From Streptomyces sp. Ag109_O5-10 (lineage in GTDB: Bacteria; Actinomycetota; Actinomycetes; Streptomycetales; Streptomycetaceae): a stretch of 64,000 nt of DNA. The translations under genes and the position numbers were made by a program. Positions within the stretch are counted from its first letter, which is position 1. Every line of letters begins with the position of its first letter. Under the pieces are notes generated by a model that was not told the origin of the DNA, searched no databases, and saw only the letters and a program-made list of their open reading frames with translations. The stretch is taken from NCBI RefSeq assembly GCF_900105755.1, contig NZ_FNTQ01000001.1:186001-250000 (forward strand), read 5' to 3'. Below are positions 44,741 through 53,795 of the stretch, piece after piece.

Positions 44741-45483
44741 TGCGTTTCACCCTTCAGGTAGTCGAAGACCGGCTCGGCAGGGGCGAGCGTCAGGTCGGTG
44801 AGGATGTGGGTGGCGGCGACGACCTCCAGGACGGGGAGGTCCGCCAGCGGGGCGAGGACGTGGGCGAACAGCTGGAGCCGCGCGGGGCCGGTGTAGGCCT
44901 CCTTGACCACCACGTCGGTGATCTCGGTGCGCACCAGTTCCTGGACGCGCAGGTCGCCGCGGTAGCCCGGAACGGTCTTGAGCATGAACGTCGGTGCGGC
45001 GATCTCTTCCCTGGCCACGGCCTTGTCCAGCGGACGGTGCTTGTAGCCCATGGTCGCGGTGGCGACACGGATGGTCCCGTAGTCGAGGGTGCCGACGAGC
45101 GCGGCGCTGTCGACGTACAGCCGCGGGGCGCCCATGACCTTCGGATAGGCGCTGACCTCGCGGCCTGCTGCGGTCGCCGGGAAGTTGTCGAGGTACATGG
45201 CGTGCAGGTACTCGCCGCGCTCGCCGTCGAAGACCACCTGGATCGCCTGGCCGCCTTCGGTGTAGGGGCCGAAGCCGCTGACGTCGCCCATCTTCATGAT
45301 CTCGAAGCGGACCAGCGGTTCGTCGATCTGCAGGGGTTCGGGGACGACCGCGCGCAGTGCGTCGGGGTCGGTGCGGTAGAGGATGTTGAGGTACTCGCGG
45401 TCCGTGAAGCGATGGACCGTCGGCGTGTAGGCCGGGCCGGCCAGCGGGGTGGTCAGCTGTCGTCGTACGTCTTCGACCCGCAT
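44737..45483 (-). CDS. Acetoacetate decarboxylase family protein
   Basis: 248 residues. The Schiff-base Lys of the family lies in REVSAYPKVMGAPRL, near the expected residue 115 region, with YLHAMYLDNFPATAAG before it. The LDYGTIRVATATMGYKHRPL strand and PAPEP-like C-terminus (LAPAEPVFDYLKGE) are typical. It should decarboxylate a beta-keto acid, giving a ketone and CO2, or act in a related lyase reaction. It lies 1 bp after the hydratase stop and overlaps the dehydrogenase start. Confidence 0.88.
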   Translation of the reverse strand: MRVEDVRRQLTTPLAGPAYTPTVHRFTDREYLNILYRTDPDALRAVVPEPLQIDEPLVRFEIMKMGDVSGFGPYTEGGQAIQVVFDGERGEYLHAMYLDNFPATAAGREVSAYPKVMGAPRLYVDSAALVGTLDYGTIRVATATMGYKHRPLDKAVAREEIAAPTFMLKTVPGYRGDLRVQELVRTEITDVVVKEAYTGPARLQLFAHVLAPLADLPVLEVVAATHILTDLTLAPAEPVFDYLKGETQ

Positions 45484-45484
45484 G

Positions 45485-46255
45485 TCACTTCCCCGTCCAC
45501 TGCGGGGCCCGGCGCTCGGCGAAGGCGGTCATGCCCTCCCGTACGTCGGCCGTGGCCATCAGCGCGCGCATCACCCTGCGCTGCGCGGCGAAGGCCTCGG
45601 TCTCGGGAGCGCCGTCCGCGGCCCGGAGGACCTCCTTCACGGCGGCCAGCGCCAACGGCGCGTTCGCCGCGAGCCGTTCGGCGAGCAGCAGCGCCTCGGC
45701 CACCGCCTGCCCCGTGGGCACGACCTGGTTGGCGAGGCCGAGTTCGCCCGCGCGGTGCCCGGATATCGGTTCGCCGGTCAGCAGTACGCCCATCGCCAGG
45801 TGATACGGGATGCGCCGCGGTAGTCGGATCACTCCGCCGCCGGCGGCGATCAGTCCCCGCTTGACCTCCGGCAGACCGAAGTGCGCGTCCTCCGCGGCCA
45901 CGATCAGGTCGCACGCGAGGGCCAGTTCGAAGCCGCCCCCCATGGCCCAGCCCTCCACGGCCGCGATCAGCGGCTTCGTGCGGTCGACCTCGGTCACACC
46001 GCCGAACCCGCGACCCGCAATGTCGGGAGTCTCACCCTTCAGGGCCGCCTTCAGATCCATGCCCGCGCTGAAGTTGCCCTCCGCGCCGGCCAGCACACCG
46101 GCCCGTAGCGCCGGATCCGATTCCAGTTCGTCCAGGGCACTCGCGAGGCCGGCGGCGACCGCGGCGTTGACGGCGTTACGGGCTTGCGGGCGATCAATCG
46201 TGATCAGCAGGGTCTTGCCGTCCCGCTGGGTACGTACGTCGGCGGTGGTGCTCAT
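45485..46255 (-). CDS. Enoyl-CoA hydratase/crotonase
   Basis: 256 residues, first gene of the operon. FSAGMDLKAALKGE and VEGWAMGGGFELALACDLIV form the oxyanion hole and substrate pocket; FGLPEVKRGLIAAGGGVIRL carries the catalytic Glu, with the second Glu position non-standard. The family includes hydratases, isomerases and carnitinyl-CoA dehydratase-like members. A long intergenic region with inverted repeats lies upstream, probably the operon's promoter. Confidence 0.92.
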   Translation of the reverse strand: MSTTADVRTQRDGKTLLITIDRPQARNAVNAAVAAGLASALDELESDPALRAGVLAGAEGNFSAGMDLKAALKGETPDIAGRGFGGVTEVDRTKPLIAAVEGWAMGGGFELALACDLIVAAEDAHFGLPEVKRGLIAAGGGVIRLPRRIPYHLAMGVLLTGEPISGHRAGELGLANQVVPTGQAVAEALLLAERLAANAPLALAAVKEVLRAADGAPETEAFAAQRRVMRALMATADVREGMTAFAERRAPQWTGK

Positions 46256-46382
46256 GACTGGGCTTCCTTCTCGGCGGTGATGCGGGAATCGAGATTCGGC
46301 GGCCGGGCCGCGTGGCTCGTCGTCCTGATACAGAACCTAGAGAAGGTCGACGGAGAATGGAATTATCAAAATGGGAAAGAGG

Positions 46383-46403
46383 GTGTGACCGTGCTAGTCA
46401 CAC
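46383..46403. promoter_or_regulatory. Inverted repeat GTGTGAC-N7-GTCACAC
   Basis: Perfect 7-bp arms across a 7-bp spacer, 128 bp upstream of the hydratase start, in unusually AT-rich sequence for this genome. The size fits a dimeric repressor or LysR-type site. Confidence 0.6.
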
Positions 46404-46418
46404 AGAATTCGGAATCCC

Positions 46419-46457
46419 CTCGGATTGATCGCCAGAGGCTTTGGCGACAAATCCGAG
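46419..46457. promoter_or_regulatory. Nested 39-bp dyad
   Basis: CTCGGATT pairs with AATCCGAG and, inside it across a 2x2 mismatch, TCGCCA pairs with TGGCGA, leaving a 7-nt loop. It could form a strong hairpin in RNA or be a composite operator. It lies about 165 bp upstream of the catabolic operon. Confidence 0.6.
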
Positions 46458-46610
46458 AATCATCGAGGGGAATTATGGGTGCAGCGGTTCCGTGGTAATT
46501 CGCGCCGCGAATTCGACAATCGGGCAAGGATCGGCCGATGAGCGGGCCGAGGCCCGTTCGCTCCACGACCGGAGCGCGGAGGGGCGCCGGTACGCTGCGA
46601 TACCGCACCG

Positions 46611-47030
46611 ATGATCACTGTGCCTCCTGCCGCACTGGACTCCTTGCACGGGCTCGCTTTCGGTGAAGCTTTCGGTGAAGCTTTCGGTGGCCCAACGGCT
46701 CGCCATCCTGCGCCGGGACGGTCCGGCGAGCCCGGAGTCGCGGCCCCTCCCCCGGAACCGCTGTGGCTGCGGAATGACGACACCGCTCGGGCGCTCGTTC
46801 TCGTCCGGGAACTCGCCGAGGGCATAGGCACCGTCGACCAGGGCCGTTTCGCCCGGCGGCGCGCGGCGGCCTACGCCGAGGACACGCACCGCGGTCACGG
46901 AGCCTCGATGCATGACGTGCCGCGCCGGATCGGCGCCGGCGCGGCACGGGCGGGAGGTGTTCGCCGGGCAGTTCGGCGGTAAGGGCTCCTGGGGAACAGG
47001 TGATCTTGGTCGTGAACCCGTCTGCCAGGA
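46611..47030 (+). pseudogene. ADP-ribosylglycohydrolase (DraG-like) relic
   Basis: The forward frame starts SLHGLAFGEAFGEAFGG, then PLWLRNDDTARALVLVRELA (family: W.DDT.mal.l), YAEDTHRGHGASMHDV and, after a shift near 46955, REVFAGQFGGKGSWG. These are the first 130 residues of DraG-type hydrolases. The NDDT motif keeps the metal Asp pair, but the sequence leaves the family right where GxxMR should follow. A 12-bp unit (GGTGAAGCTTTC) is tandemly duplicated in the N-terminal coding part. Confidence 0.6.
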
Positions 47031-47084
47031 GCTTCACTGCGGTGTACGGACCTCCGCGACCAACCAGCCACCCGCATCACGAGG

Positions 47085-48032
47085 TTAGGAGAGACTCAAT
47101 GTGAGGCGGCGCGCGTCACCGGCGAGTTGGGCACCGAAGAAGCGAACGAGTTTCTCGACCGCCGGACCGACGTACTCGGGCTTGTCGTAGAGGTCGACGT
47201 GACTGGCTCCGTCGATCCAGAGCAGTTCTTTGGGCTGCTGTGCGTCGTCGAACGCTTCGGTGGTCATGTGCCGCGTGACCGCTTCGGTGCCGACGATCAT
47301 CAGCAGGGGGCGCGGGGCGATCATGGCGATGAAGCGGAAGGGCTCGAAGACGGCTATCCGGTCGATGCTCGACCAGGTGAACTCCTTCGCCGAGCGGGGA
47401 TGCTGAGCACGGTCGGTGCAGTAGTACTCGAAGCCCTCGAGGCCGTGCTGCCCGCCCAGCGCACGAGCCTCCTCGACGGTCGCGGGGAAGATGGGGAAGC
47501 TGCCGGCGCCCGCTCCGCGCGCTTCCGCGGTCCGGGCAGCCGCGGCGGCATCCAGCATGGACTGGAGCACGGCGGGGTCCTGAGTGTCGTCGGCGCCCTT
47601 GCGGAACTGGCGGCCGATGTCGGCGGCGCTGACGGTCGCGACGGCGCGGATGCGGTGATCCGTGGCCGCGGCCGGGACGACGTAGCCGCCCGAGGCGCAG
47701 ATGCCCAGCGCGCCGATTCGCTCCGGGTCGACCTCCGGCCGGGTACTCAGAAACGACACCGCCGCTTTGAGGTCCTCGACACGATGCGCCGGATCCTCCA
47801 GTCCGCGTGGTTCTCCGCCGCTCTCGCCCTGGTAAGCGGCGTCGAAGGCGAGCGTGACGAACCCTCGCCCGGCCAGACGGGCGGCGTAGAGGCCCGCGGC
47901 CTGCTCCTTGACACCGCCGGCGGGGTGGCCGACCACGATCGCAGGCCGAGTAGCGGCTTCCCCGTCGGGAAGGTAGAGGCGCCCGGCGAGAGGGATGCCG
48001 GCGCTGTCGAAAGTGACGTTCAAGCTGTTCAT
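47085..48032 (-). CDS. Alpha/beta hydrolase (DLH/YcjY-like)
   Basis: 315 residues. It opens with LAGRLYLPDGEAATRPAIVV and GHPAGGVKEQAAGLYAARLA, has the strand GFVTLAFDAAYQGESGG and the nucleophile elbow GICASGGYVVPAAATD, a late Asp region RPLLMIVGTEAVTR and the His in IDGASHVDLYDKPEYV. This matches the YcjY/DLH-like hydrolases with a catalytic Ser in CASGG. ATG 48032 is chosen; a longer open frame upstream overlaps the divergent gene and is not credible. Its promoter region faces the XRE regulator, 105 bp away, which probably controls it. Confidence 0.88.
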   Translation of the reverse strand: MNSLNVTFDSAGIPLAGRLYLPDGEAATRPAIVVGHPAGGVKEQAAGLYAARLAGRGFVTLAFDAAYQGESGGEPRGLEDPAHRVEDLKAAVSFLSTRPEVDPERIGALGICASGGYVVPAAATDHRIRAVATVSAADIGRQFRKGADDTQDPAVLQSMLDAAAAARTAEARGAGAGSFPIFPATVEEARALGGQHGLEGFEYYCTDRAQHPRSAKEFTWSSIDRIAVFEPFRFIAMIAPRPLLMIVGTEAVTRHMTTEAFDDAQQPKELLWIDGASHVDLYDKPEYVGPAVEKLVRFFGAQLAGDARRLTLSLS

Positions 48033-48137
48033 GACTTCACTGTCGAACGAGGGCTGTGGGCGTACAAGCGGTGGTTTTCTCCCCCGGAAGGATCCTGCCC
48101 TCCCACGTGAAGCAGCCTCGTGCATAAAGTGGTCTTC

Positions 48138-49025
48138 GTGACCCCGGCACGTGACACCACTGAGGTGGGCGCCTTCCTCAAGGCGCGCAGAGCCGAACTG
48201 ACACCCCGCGCCGTAGGCCTGCCGGAGGCCGGACAGCAGCGGAAGGTGGCGGGGCTGCGCCGCGAAGAGGTCGCGCAGCTGGCGGCGATCAGCGTCGACT
48301 ACTACACCCGCCTTGAGCAGGGGCGGGTACCGGCGTCCGCTTCCGTTCTCGCCGCCGTCGCCGCCGCGCTGCGGCTCGACGAGGACCAGCAGGCGTATCT
48401 GTACAAGATCGCCGGCAAGACGGACGCACGACCGCGACGCCGGCACAGCCGGCAGAGCCCGCGCCCGGCGATGCGGCGCCTCCTCGACCAGCTGACCGGC
48501 ACTCCGGCGATCGTGCTCGGTCGGTACATGGATGTGCTCGCCTGGAACCCCGCGGCCGCCGCGCTGTACACGGACTTCGGTGCGATCCCGGTGCAGCAGC
48601 GCAACTACGTGAGGCTCGTGTTCACCGACCCCGTGATCCGCGCCATGCACACCCAGTGGGAGCACGACGCTCGCGACGCCGTCGCCGCACTGCGCATGGA
48701 AGCCGCCTCGGATCCCGACCGTCCCGAACTCGCCCGGCTGGTCGGCGAACTGGCCGTCCTTGACCCTGACTTCCGCGTCTGGTGGGCCGAACACCGGGTC
48801 AACAGCGCGACGTACGGCACCAAGCGCTACCGCCACCGAGTCGTCGGGGATCTCATCCTGGACTGTGATACCTGGACCAGCCCCGACGGCAGCGGGCAGC
48901 GGCTCATGGTGCTCACCGCCGAATCGGGGACCCCCTCGGACGAAGCACTGCGCGTCCTCGCCTCATGGACGGCTCCCGCCCACACGCGCACGGGGCCCGC
49001 GCCGGCCTCCGAGTCGACAGCGTGA
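48138..49025 (+). CDS. XRE-type regulator with MmyB-like ligand domain
   Basis: The N-terminal HTH reads VGAFLKARRAELTPRAVGLP, LRREEVAQLAAISVDYYTRL, EQGRVPASASVLAAVAAAL. The C-terminal MmyB-like domain shows IVLGRYMDVLAWNPAAAALY and YVRLVFTDPVIRAMH. GTG 48120 is an in-frame alternative; neither start has a strong ribosome site. Proteins of this class commonly sit divergent from an SDR or hydrolase gene that they control, as here. Confidence 0.87.
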   Translation: MTPARDTTEVGAFLKARRAELTPRAVGLPEAGQQRKVAGLRREEVAQLAAISVDYYTRLEQGRVPASASVLAAVAAALRLDEDQQAYLYKIAGKTDARPRRRHSRQSPRPAMRRLLDQLTGTPAIVLGRYMDVLAWNPAAAALYTDFGAIPVQQRNYVRLVFTDPVIRAMHTQWEHDARDAVAALRMEAASDPDRPELARLVGELAVLDPDFRVWWAEHRVNSATYGTKRYRHRVVGDLILDCDTWTSPDGSGQRLMVLTAESGTPSDEALRVLASWTAPAHTRTGPAPASESTA

Positions 49026-49165
49026 CGACCCTGCGCACCACGCAGCGGATACGCGCACTCTCCCCTGCACTCTCGGTCGGCACAGTCGGCCAGTAGGTGT
49101 CTCTTTGATCCATTGGTTCTTGGAGGCAATGAAGTTGACCGCCACGCGCGTGGGACTCTGTCGGG

Positions 49166-49633
49166 ATGGATACCTTCGGAGCCCGGCTGGACGGCGCATG
49201 GGAGTGGTGGGCAGCCGCTATTGAGGAGGCGCAGGAGGGGCGCTGGGTTCGTGATGCCGTGGAGCGGCACGTGGTGGCGGACATCATGGCCGCGACCAAC
49301 GCCCTGCACGGGGGTCGGCTGGCTCCGTTCACCCAGGACTCGTGGCACGTACGTATAGGGCGGATTGCCAACTGGGCCGGGGTGCTCCGGCTTGCCGCCC
49401 GAGCAGGGGGATGGGAGCTCCAGCCTGTCGTCGGGCGCAGCCCGAAGGACCCTGCGGGTATGGCCGAGCTGTTGTCCGGCATCTACGCGATCGGCGAGCA
49501 GGGCGAGATATGGATGACGCAGCTCCTTCGGGAGGGCCGGATGCCACCAGAGAAGGAGATTGCCCAGGCGGAGGGTTTCCTGACCGGGCCAGGGTCCATG
49601 GAGGATCTTGAGCTGTTCTTCTACGACAGCTGA
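49166..49633 (+). CDS. Hypothetical protein, 155 aa
   Basis: A soluble Trp-rich protein (DGAWEWWAAAIEEAQEGRWV, TQDSWHVRIGRIANWAGVLR, AELLSGIYAIGEQGEIWMTQ) with no recognised family. ATG 49166 is preceded by GTCGGG only, so the start is moderately supported. Composition and length argue for a real gene. IS sequence begins directly after it. Confidence 0.6.
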   Translation: MDTFGARLDGAWEWWAAAIEEAQEGRWVRDAVERHVVADIMAATNALHGGRLAPFTQDSWHVRIGRIANWAGVLRLAARAGGWELQPVVGRSPKDPAGMAELLSGIYAIGEQGEIWMTQLLREGRMPPEKEIAQAEGFLTGPGSMEDLELFFYDS

Positions 49634-49639
49634 TAGACA

Positions 49640-49960
49640 GCCCGCTCGGTCAGCACCGCGCCCAGACGAGGATGCCGGCGAGGCGGAGTGCAGCCTGATA
49701 GACGACGGCGAGTTTGTCCGTCCGAGCGCGTGGTCGTCGGGTTCGGCCCGGTCCGGCGCCCCCTTTCCCTGGCCGCGGCAGCGTGCTGGTGGGCCCGGCG
49801 AACGGTGGAGTCCACTGACACCGTCCAACCGATGTTGTCACTGTCGTCGGCTGCGGTCAGGACCGCGGTGAGTGCGGGAATCACCGTCACGCCGTAGGTT
49901 GATCGGCCGGGCCTGTCCGACTCGGCGGCATGTCGGCCGACCCGACGCCATCGCACACGT
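49640..49960 (-). pseudogene. IS5-family transposase relic with internal deletion
   Basis: AVLTAADDSDNIGWTVSVDS then TVRRAHQHAAAARERG is the catalytic-Asp segment of an IS5-type transposase; another frame gives EPDDHALGRTDKLAVVYQAA and LRLAGILVWARC with a stop, its C-terminus. The central catalytic part is deleted. The type fits the continuation of the N-terminal relic at 36142. Confidence 0.7.
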
Positions 49961-49999
49961 CCATGCGGCTGCCGACGAGGCTGGGGCCCCGAGTCAATC

Positions 50000-51062
50000 G
50001 GATCCGTCCTCCTCAGCGAACTCGGCGGCGTCGGGAAAGACGCTGGAGCTGATGTGTCCCGACAGCCGGCCGTCGAGGCGGTTCCCGGGGTGCGGTTGCG
50101 GGGACTGACGGCCGGTTCGCCGGAGTCGACCGTCGCCGCCGCAGAGCGCTACGGCGTGCCTGGATACACATCAGTGGCGGAGATGGCGGACCGTGAGGAG
50201 ATCGATCTGATCGCGATCACGGTGCGGGTGCCCGAGCACCGCAGGCTGCTCGAGCCGGTACTCGAGTCCGGCAAGGCCGTCCTCTGCGAGTGGCCGCTGG
50301 CGCGCGACCTCGCCGAGGCCGAGTTCCTGCGGGACGCGGGTCGCCCCGGACCTCGGTTCACCGGACTGCAGGGGCACGTGTCGCCGACGACGAGGTGGGT
50401 CCGCGACCTGATCGCCGACGGCTATGTCGGCGAGGTCCTCTCCTCGTCGATGATCTGCTCGTTCCCCGGCGGCGGGGCGATGTTCACCTCGGCGTCCGCC
50501 TATACCGCGGACGCCGCCAACGGGGCGACGATGATGACCATTCCCTTCGCCCACGCGCTCGACATGCAGTCGGTCGTCCTGGGCGAACTGACCAGGACCA
50601 CGGCGACGATCGCGACGCTGCGCACCCAGGCCGTCAACACCGATACAGGAGAGGCGATCGCGAAGACCGCGCCGGACCAGATCGCCGTCACCGGCCGTCT
50701 GCCGGGCGGGGCCGTCGCCAGTATGCACTTCCGGGGCGGCGCACTGCGGACGACGCCGTTCGTCTGGGAGATCGACGGCACACGAGGATCTCTGCGGATC
50801 ACCGGGGATGTCGGCCTGCCCATGAGTGCCGCACTGGCCGTCGAAGGGGCGCACGACCAGGAGGCGTTGTCCCCGCTCGAACTACCAGCCGAATACGACC
50901 GGTTCCCCCAGTTGGCCGGAACGCCGGCCCACAACGTCGCCCATCTGTACACTGAGGTGGCCCAGGCCCTTCGGGCCGGGACTCCGACGTTCCTGGGTTC
51001 GACCACGCGGTGGAGCTTCACCGCGTGCTCGAGGCGATCGCACACAGGGGAACCGGAGAATA
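50000..51062 (+). pseudogene. Gfo/Idh/MocA oxidoreductase, truncated and frameshifted
   Basis: The body is well preserved: AVPGVRLRGLTAGSPESTVA, ITVRVPEHRRLLEPVLESGK, AVLCEWPLARDLAEAEFLRD (the EKP-like motif is CEWP), then a C-terminal sheet domain (YVGEVLSSSMICSFPGGG, TTPFVWEIDGTRGSLRITGD). The N-terminal GxGxxG strand is missing or scrambled before about 50050. Near 50995 the frame shifts from TFLG to FDHAVELHRVLEAIAH. A product of about 330 residues from ATG 50054 could be made but would lack cofactor binding. Confidence 0.75.
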
Positions 51063-51275
51063 GCTGTCCGGCGTCGACGGCCGCCACCGACCTCTCCGGG
51101 CTCAAATCCGCAAGCACTTCCGCGACCGTCTCCCGCGCGATCCGTAACCGCTCCAGCCCCTCCCTGGCCATCGCCGGCTTCCCGGACGCTCGGCGAGTTC
51201 GGCTTCCAACTCCTCCACCCGAACCCGGGCGGCTGCCGCACGCGCTTCCCACTCCTCACACAGCGAGCCCATCTG
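51063..51275 (-). pseudogene. Coiled-coil protein N-terminal relic
   Basis: MGSLCEEWEARAAAARVRVE then ELEAELAERPG, followed after a frameshift by LERLRIARETVAEVLADLSP, is the coiled-coil N-terminus of a protein often seen next to actinobacterial transposases. It breaks off into the Gfo/Idh relic. No function can be named. Confidence 0.4.
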
Positions 51276-51383
51276 CCCCCCCTCCTCCAGGACCACGGTA
51301 GAGACGAACGGGCCCGTGGGCGGCCCCGCTCGGTGCCCTTCCGGCTCAGCCCTTCCCGTCAGAGGAACCGCACCGATTGCCGT

Positions 51384-52364
51384 TCACGGGATGAGGACGA
51401 TGCGGCCGTCGGTCACGTGGTTCTCGAGTCGTTCGTGTGCGGTCGCCGCGTCGGCCAGAGGGAGGGTCTCGATCTCGATATCGACCAGTCCGCCCGCGAC
51501 CGCCTTCAGTGCGGCCTCGGCGGCGGCCTGAACGGACTCGGGGTGGGCCGGGACGTAACCGCCCGCGTTGAATCCGGTGACGGTGATGTTGCCCTGCCAG
51601 ATGCGGTTGCCGTCGATGCCGTGGTCCCAGTCGCCGCTGGCGTTGCCGACCAGCAGGAGACGGCCCGAGGGTGCGAGCAGGTCCAGGCTCTGAGTACGCA
51701 GGAGTCCGCCGACGGGGTCGACGATGATGTCGAACTTGTCGTCGCCGAGGACGTCGGGCAGCTGGGCCGAGTCGACGATGGTGTCGTAGGGCAGCCTGCT
51801 GGCGGCCGCCGCGCTCACCTTCTCGGAGCGGACCGTGCCCACCACCCGGGATGCGCCGAGCTGTCGGGCGATACCGGGGAAGGCGGAGGCCAGGCCGCCC
51901 AGCGCGCCGTGTACGAGGACACTCTCGCCGGCGGACATGCTGATGGCGCGGGTGAACGCGATGTGGGCCATGACCGCGTTGGGGACGGCGGCGACGGCCA
52001 GGGCGGGATCGATGTCGTAGTCCTGCGTGGAGACGACCCGCTGCTGGTCGGTGACGAACACGGATGCGTATCCGCCCGTCCCGTAGGAGGACAGTGACAC
52101 CACCTTCTCGCCGACGGCGAAGCGGGTGACACCTTCGCCGAGCGCGCGCACGGTGCCGGCGACCTCAAGGCCGGGAACGTAGGGCGGCTGCGGCAGCCCC
52201 GGGGCGTCCTTGAACAGGCCCTGGCGGAGGTACACGTCGATGAGCCCGACCGCGGCGTGGGTGACGTCGATCGTGATCTGGCCGGGCCCGGGGGTGGGAT
52301 CCGGCAGGTCGGTGACGGTGAGCACGCTGGGTGCGCCGAACTGGACAGCCTGTATCGCCTTCAT
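51384..52364 (-). CDS. NADP-dependent quinone-oxidoreductase-type MDR
   Basis: 326 residues of the zinc-independent medium-chain dehydrogenase family. MKAIQAVQFGAPSVL, GLEVAGTVRALGEGVTRFAV and the nucleotide loop VLVHGALGGLASAFPGIARQ are typical of QOR-like enzymes; zinc ligands are absent. It probably reduces quinones or enones with NADPH. It is divergent from the TetR gene at 52465, and two matching 22-bp operators lie between, so it is almost certainly the regulator's target. Confidence 0.9.
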   Translation of the reverse strand: MKAIQAVQFGAPSVLTVTDLPDPTPGPGQITIDVTHAAVGLIDVYLRQGLFKDAPGLPQPPYVPGLEVAGTVRALGEGVTRFAVGEKVVSLSSYGTGGYASVFVTDQQRVVSTQDYDIDPALAVAAVPNAVMAHIAFTRAISMSAGESVLVHGALGGLASAFPGIARQLGASRVVGTVRSEKVSAAAASRLPYDTIVDSAQLPDVLGDDKFDIIVDPVGGLLRTQSLDLLAPSGRLLLVGNASGDWDHGIDGNRIWQGNITVTGFNAGGYVPAHPESVQAAAEAALKAVAGGLVDIEIETLPLADAATAHERLENHVTDGRIVLIP

Positions 52365-52384
52365 GGTGGTTTCCGTTTCTGATT

Positions 52385-52454
52385 TAACGCACCCTGTGAT
52401 GCGTTATCTCGACCGTACCACCCGACGCCGGTTAATGCATCGTGGCGTGCGTTA
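52385..52454. promoter_or_regulatory. Two 22-bp TetR operators TAAYGCA-N8-TGCGTTA
   Basis: Copy one, TAACGCA-N8-TGCGTTA, is at 52385-52406. Copy two, TAATGCA-N8-TGCGTTA, is at 52433-52454, with the same spacer length and one substitution. Centres are 48 bp apart. The second ends 10 bp before the TetR start codon. Confidence 0.85.
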
Positions 52455-52464
52455 CTGTGGGGGA

Positions 52465-53130
52465 ATGCAGCAGAGAGCCAGGTCAGCCGAAGACAAGACC
52501 CGCCGTTCGGAAGATCTACTCAAGGCGGCGGAAGCGCTCGCGCTCGACCTCGGAGGCGTCCGGCACGTCACGCTCACCGCGGTGACCGAACGCGCCGGCT
52601 TGCACCGCACCGGCGTACGCCGCTACTTCGCCAGCAAAGAGGAGTTGCTCCTTGAACTGGCCGAACGCGGATGGCAGCAGTGGCGGGACGCGATCAGAAG
52701 CGAGACAGACGGCCGCGCGGGGCTCGGGCCGGCACAGACCGCGGCCGTGGTCAGCGAGACCCTGGTCGCACTGCCGGTCTTCTGCGACCTGCTGACTCAC
52801 GTCACGCTCCACCTCGAAGGCGACGTCGACATCGAGCGGGCCCGCCGGTACAAGACCAACGCCTTCGCCGCGCACGACGAGATCGCCGACGCACTGGACC
52901 GTGCAAGCACCATGACGCTGGAACAGATCGGCAACCTGCTGGCCGTCGCGATCACCTTGGCCTCCGGCTTCTGGCAGGTCTCACACCCCACCGCCACCCT
53001 CGCGGCGCTCTACGAGCAGGAACCGCAGTGGGGCCACGTCGCACTCGACTTCGCTCCACGCCTCAATCGCTCTCTCAGGGCGTTCGCCATCGGATTCACC
53101 GAGACGACTCCCCCGGGCGACGCGATGTAG
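52465..53130 (+). CDS. TetR-family regulator
   Basis: 221 residues. HTH: LLKAAEALALDLGGVRHVTL, VTERAGLHRTGVRRYFASKE. The C-terminal part matches the common TetR ligand domain with PVFCDLLTHVTLHLEGDVDI. ATG 52465 follows GGGGG by a few bases; the open frame extends upstream but would run through the operators. It probably represses itself and the divergent oxidoreductase. Confidence 0.9.
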   Translation: MQQRARSAEDKTRRSEDLLKAAEALALDLGGVRHVTLTAVTERAGLHRTGVRRYFASKEELLLELAERGWQQWRDAIRSETDGRAGLGPAQTAAVVSETLVALPVFCDLLTHVTLHLEGDVDIERARRYKTNAFAAHDEIADALDRASTMTLEQIGNLLAVAITLASGFWQVSHPTATLAALYEQEPQWGHVALDFAPRLNRSLRAFAIGFTETTPPGDAM

Positions 53131-53437
53131 GCCGGCCAGGCCCTCCAGCCTTCCCGACCTACTCCTTACGGTCGATGGTCATACCCTCCATGGGACAACC
53201 CGTCCCGCCCCTGGACCACCTGCCGGCTATCAACAGCCACCTCCCGGCCGACAACCGGCCACCGCCGTCGGTGGCCCGCTTCGACCACCTCCCGCAATGG
53301 CGCGGGCGGCGACATACCGGGCCTTTTCGCGCATGCCCGACCACCACGCTGTCCGCAGCTCCAGGAGTTCGGACAGCACAACGGGTGGGGCATCCGTATG
53401 CGGAGTTGACGCAGACCGGTGCCAGAGAGGCTTCACC

Positions 53438-53690
53438 GTGACTGTCGATCTCATCCGTGCTGACGCGAGCAAACTCGCGGAGCTGATCCGCAGCGGAGAG
53501 GTTTCCTCGGTGGAGGTGGTGCAGGCGTACCTCGATCGTATCGAGGCCACGAATCCGAGGATGAACGCCGTCGTCACGCGTATCGATGGAGCGCTGGAGG
53601 CCGCGAGGGCGGCGGACGAGGACGTCGCAGCCGACGGCACAGCGGGTCCGCTGCATGACGTGCCGAACAGGCTTGACCCTGCCCGTGTCC
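53438..53690 (+). pseudogene. Amidase N-terminal fragment
   Basis: GTG 53438 has AGAGAGG 7 nt upstream and begins IRADASKLAELIRSGEVSSV then EVVQAYLDRIEATNPRMNAV, the first helix pair of amidase-signature enzymes, up to GPLHDVP. The next residues should be the conserved FxxKD Lys segment, but the sequence leaves the family there. The Ser-Ser-Lys catalytic core is lost. Confidence 0.7.
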
Positions 53691-53795
53691 GACGAGGGTT
53701 CAGGAGCTGTGTCTGAGGCCTGCATGACAGTGCGAACGCCCTTCCGATGGGCCATCTATGCTGGGCCGCAGCGTCACAGGGGGAGGGGACAGCGG

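Noticed and set aside
48827..49828. 333-codon reverse frame opposite the 155-aa gene
   Set aside because: Pro/Arg/Ser-rich shadow; only its first part touches real IS5 relic sequence, annotated separately.
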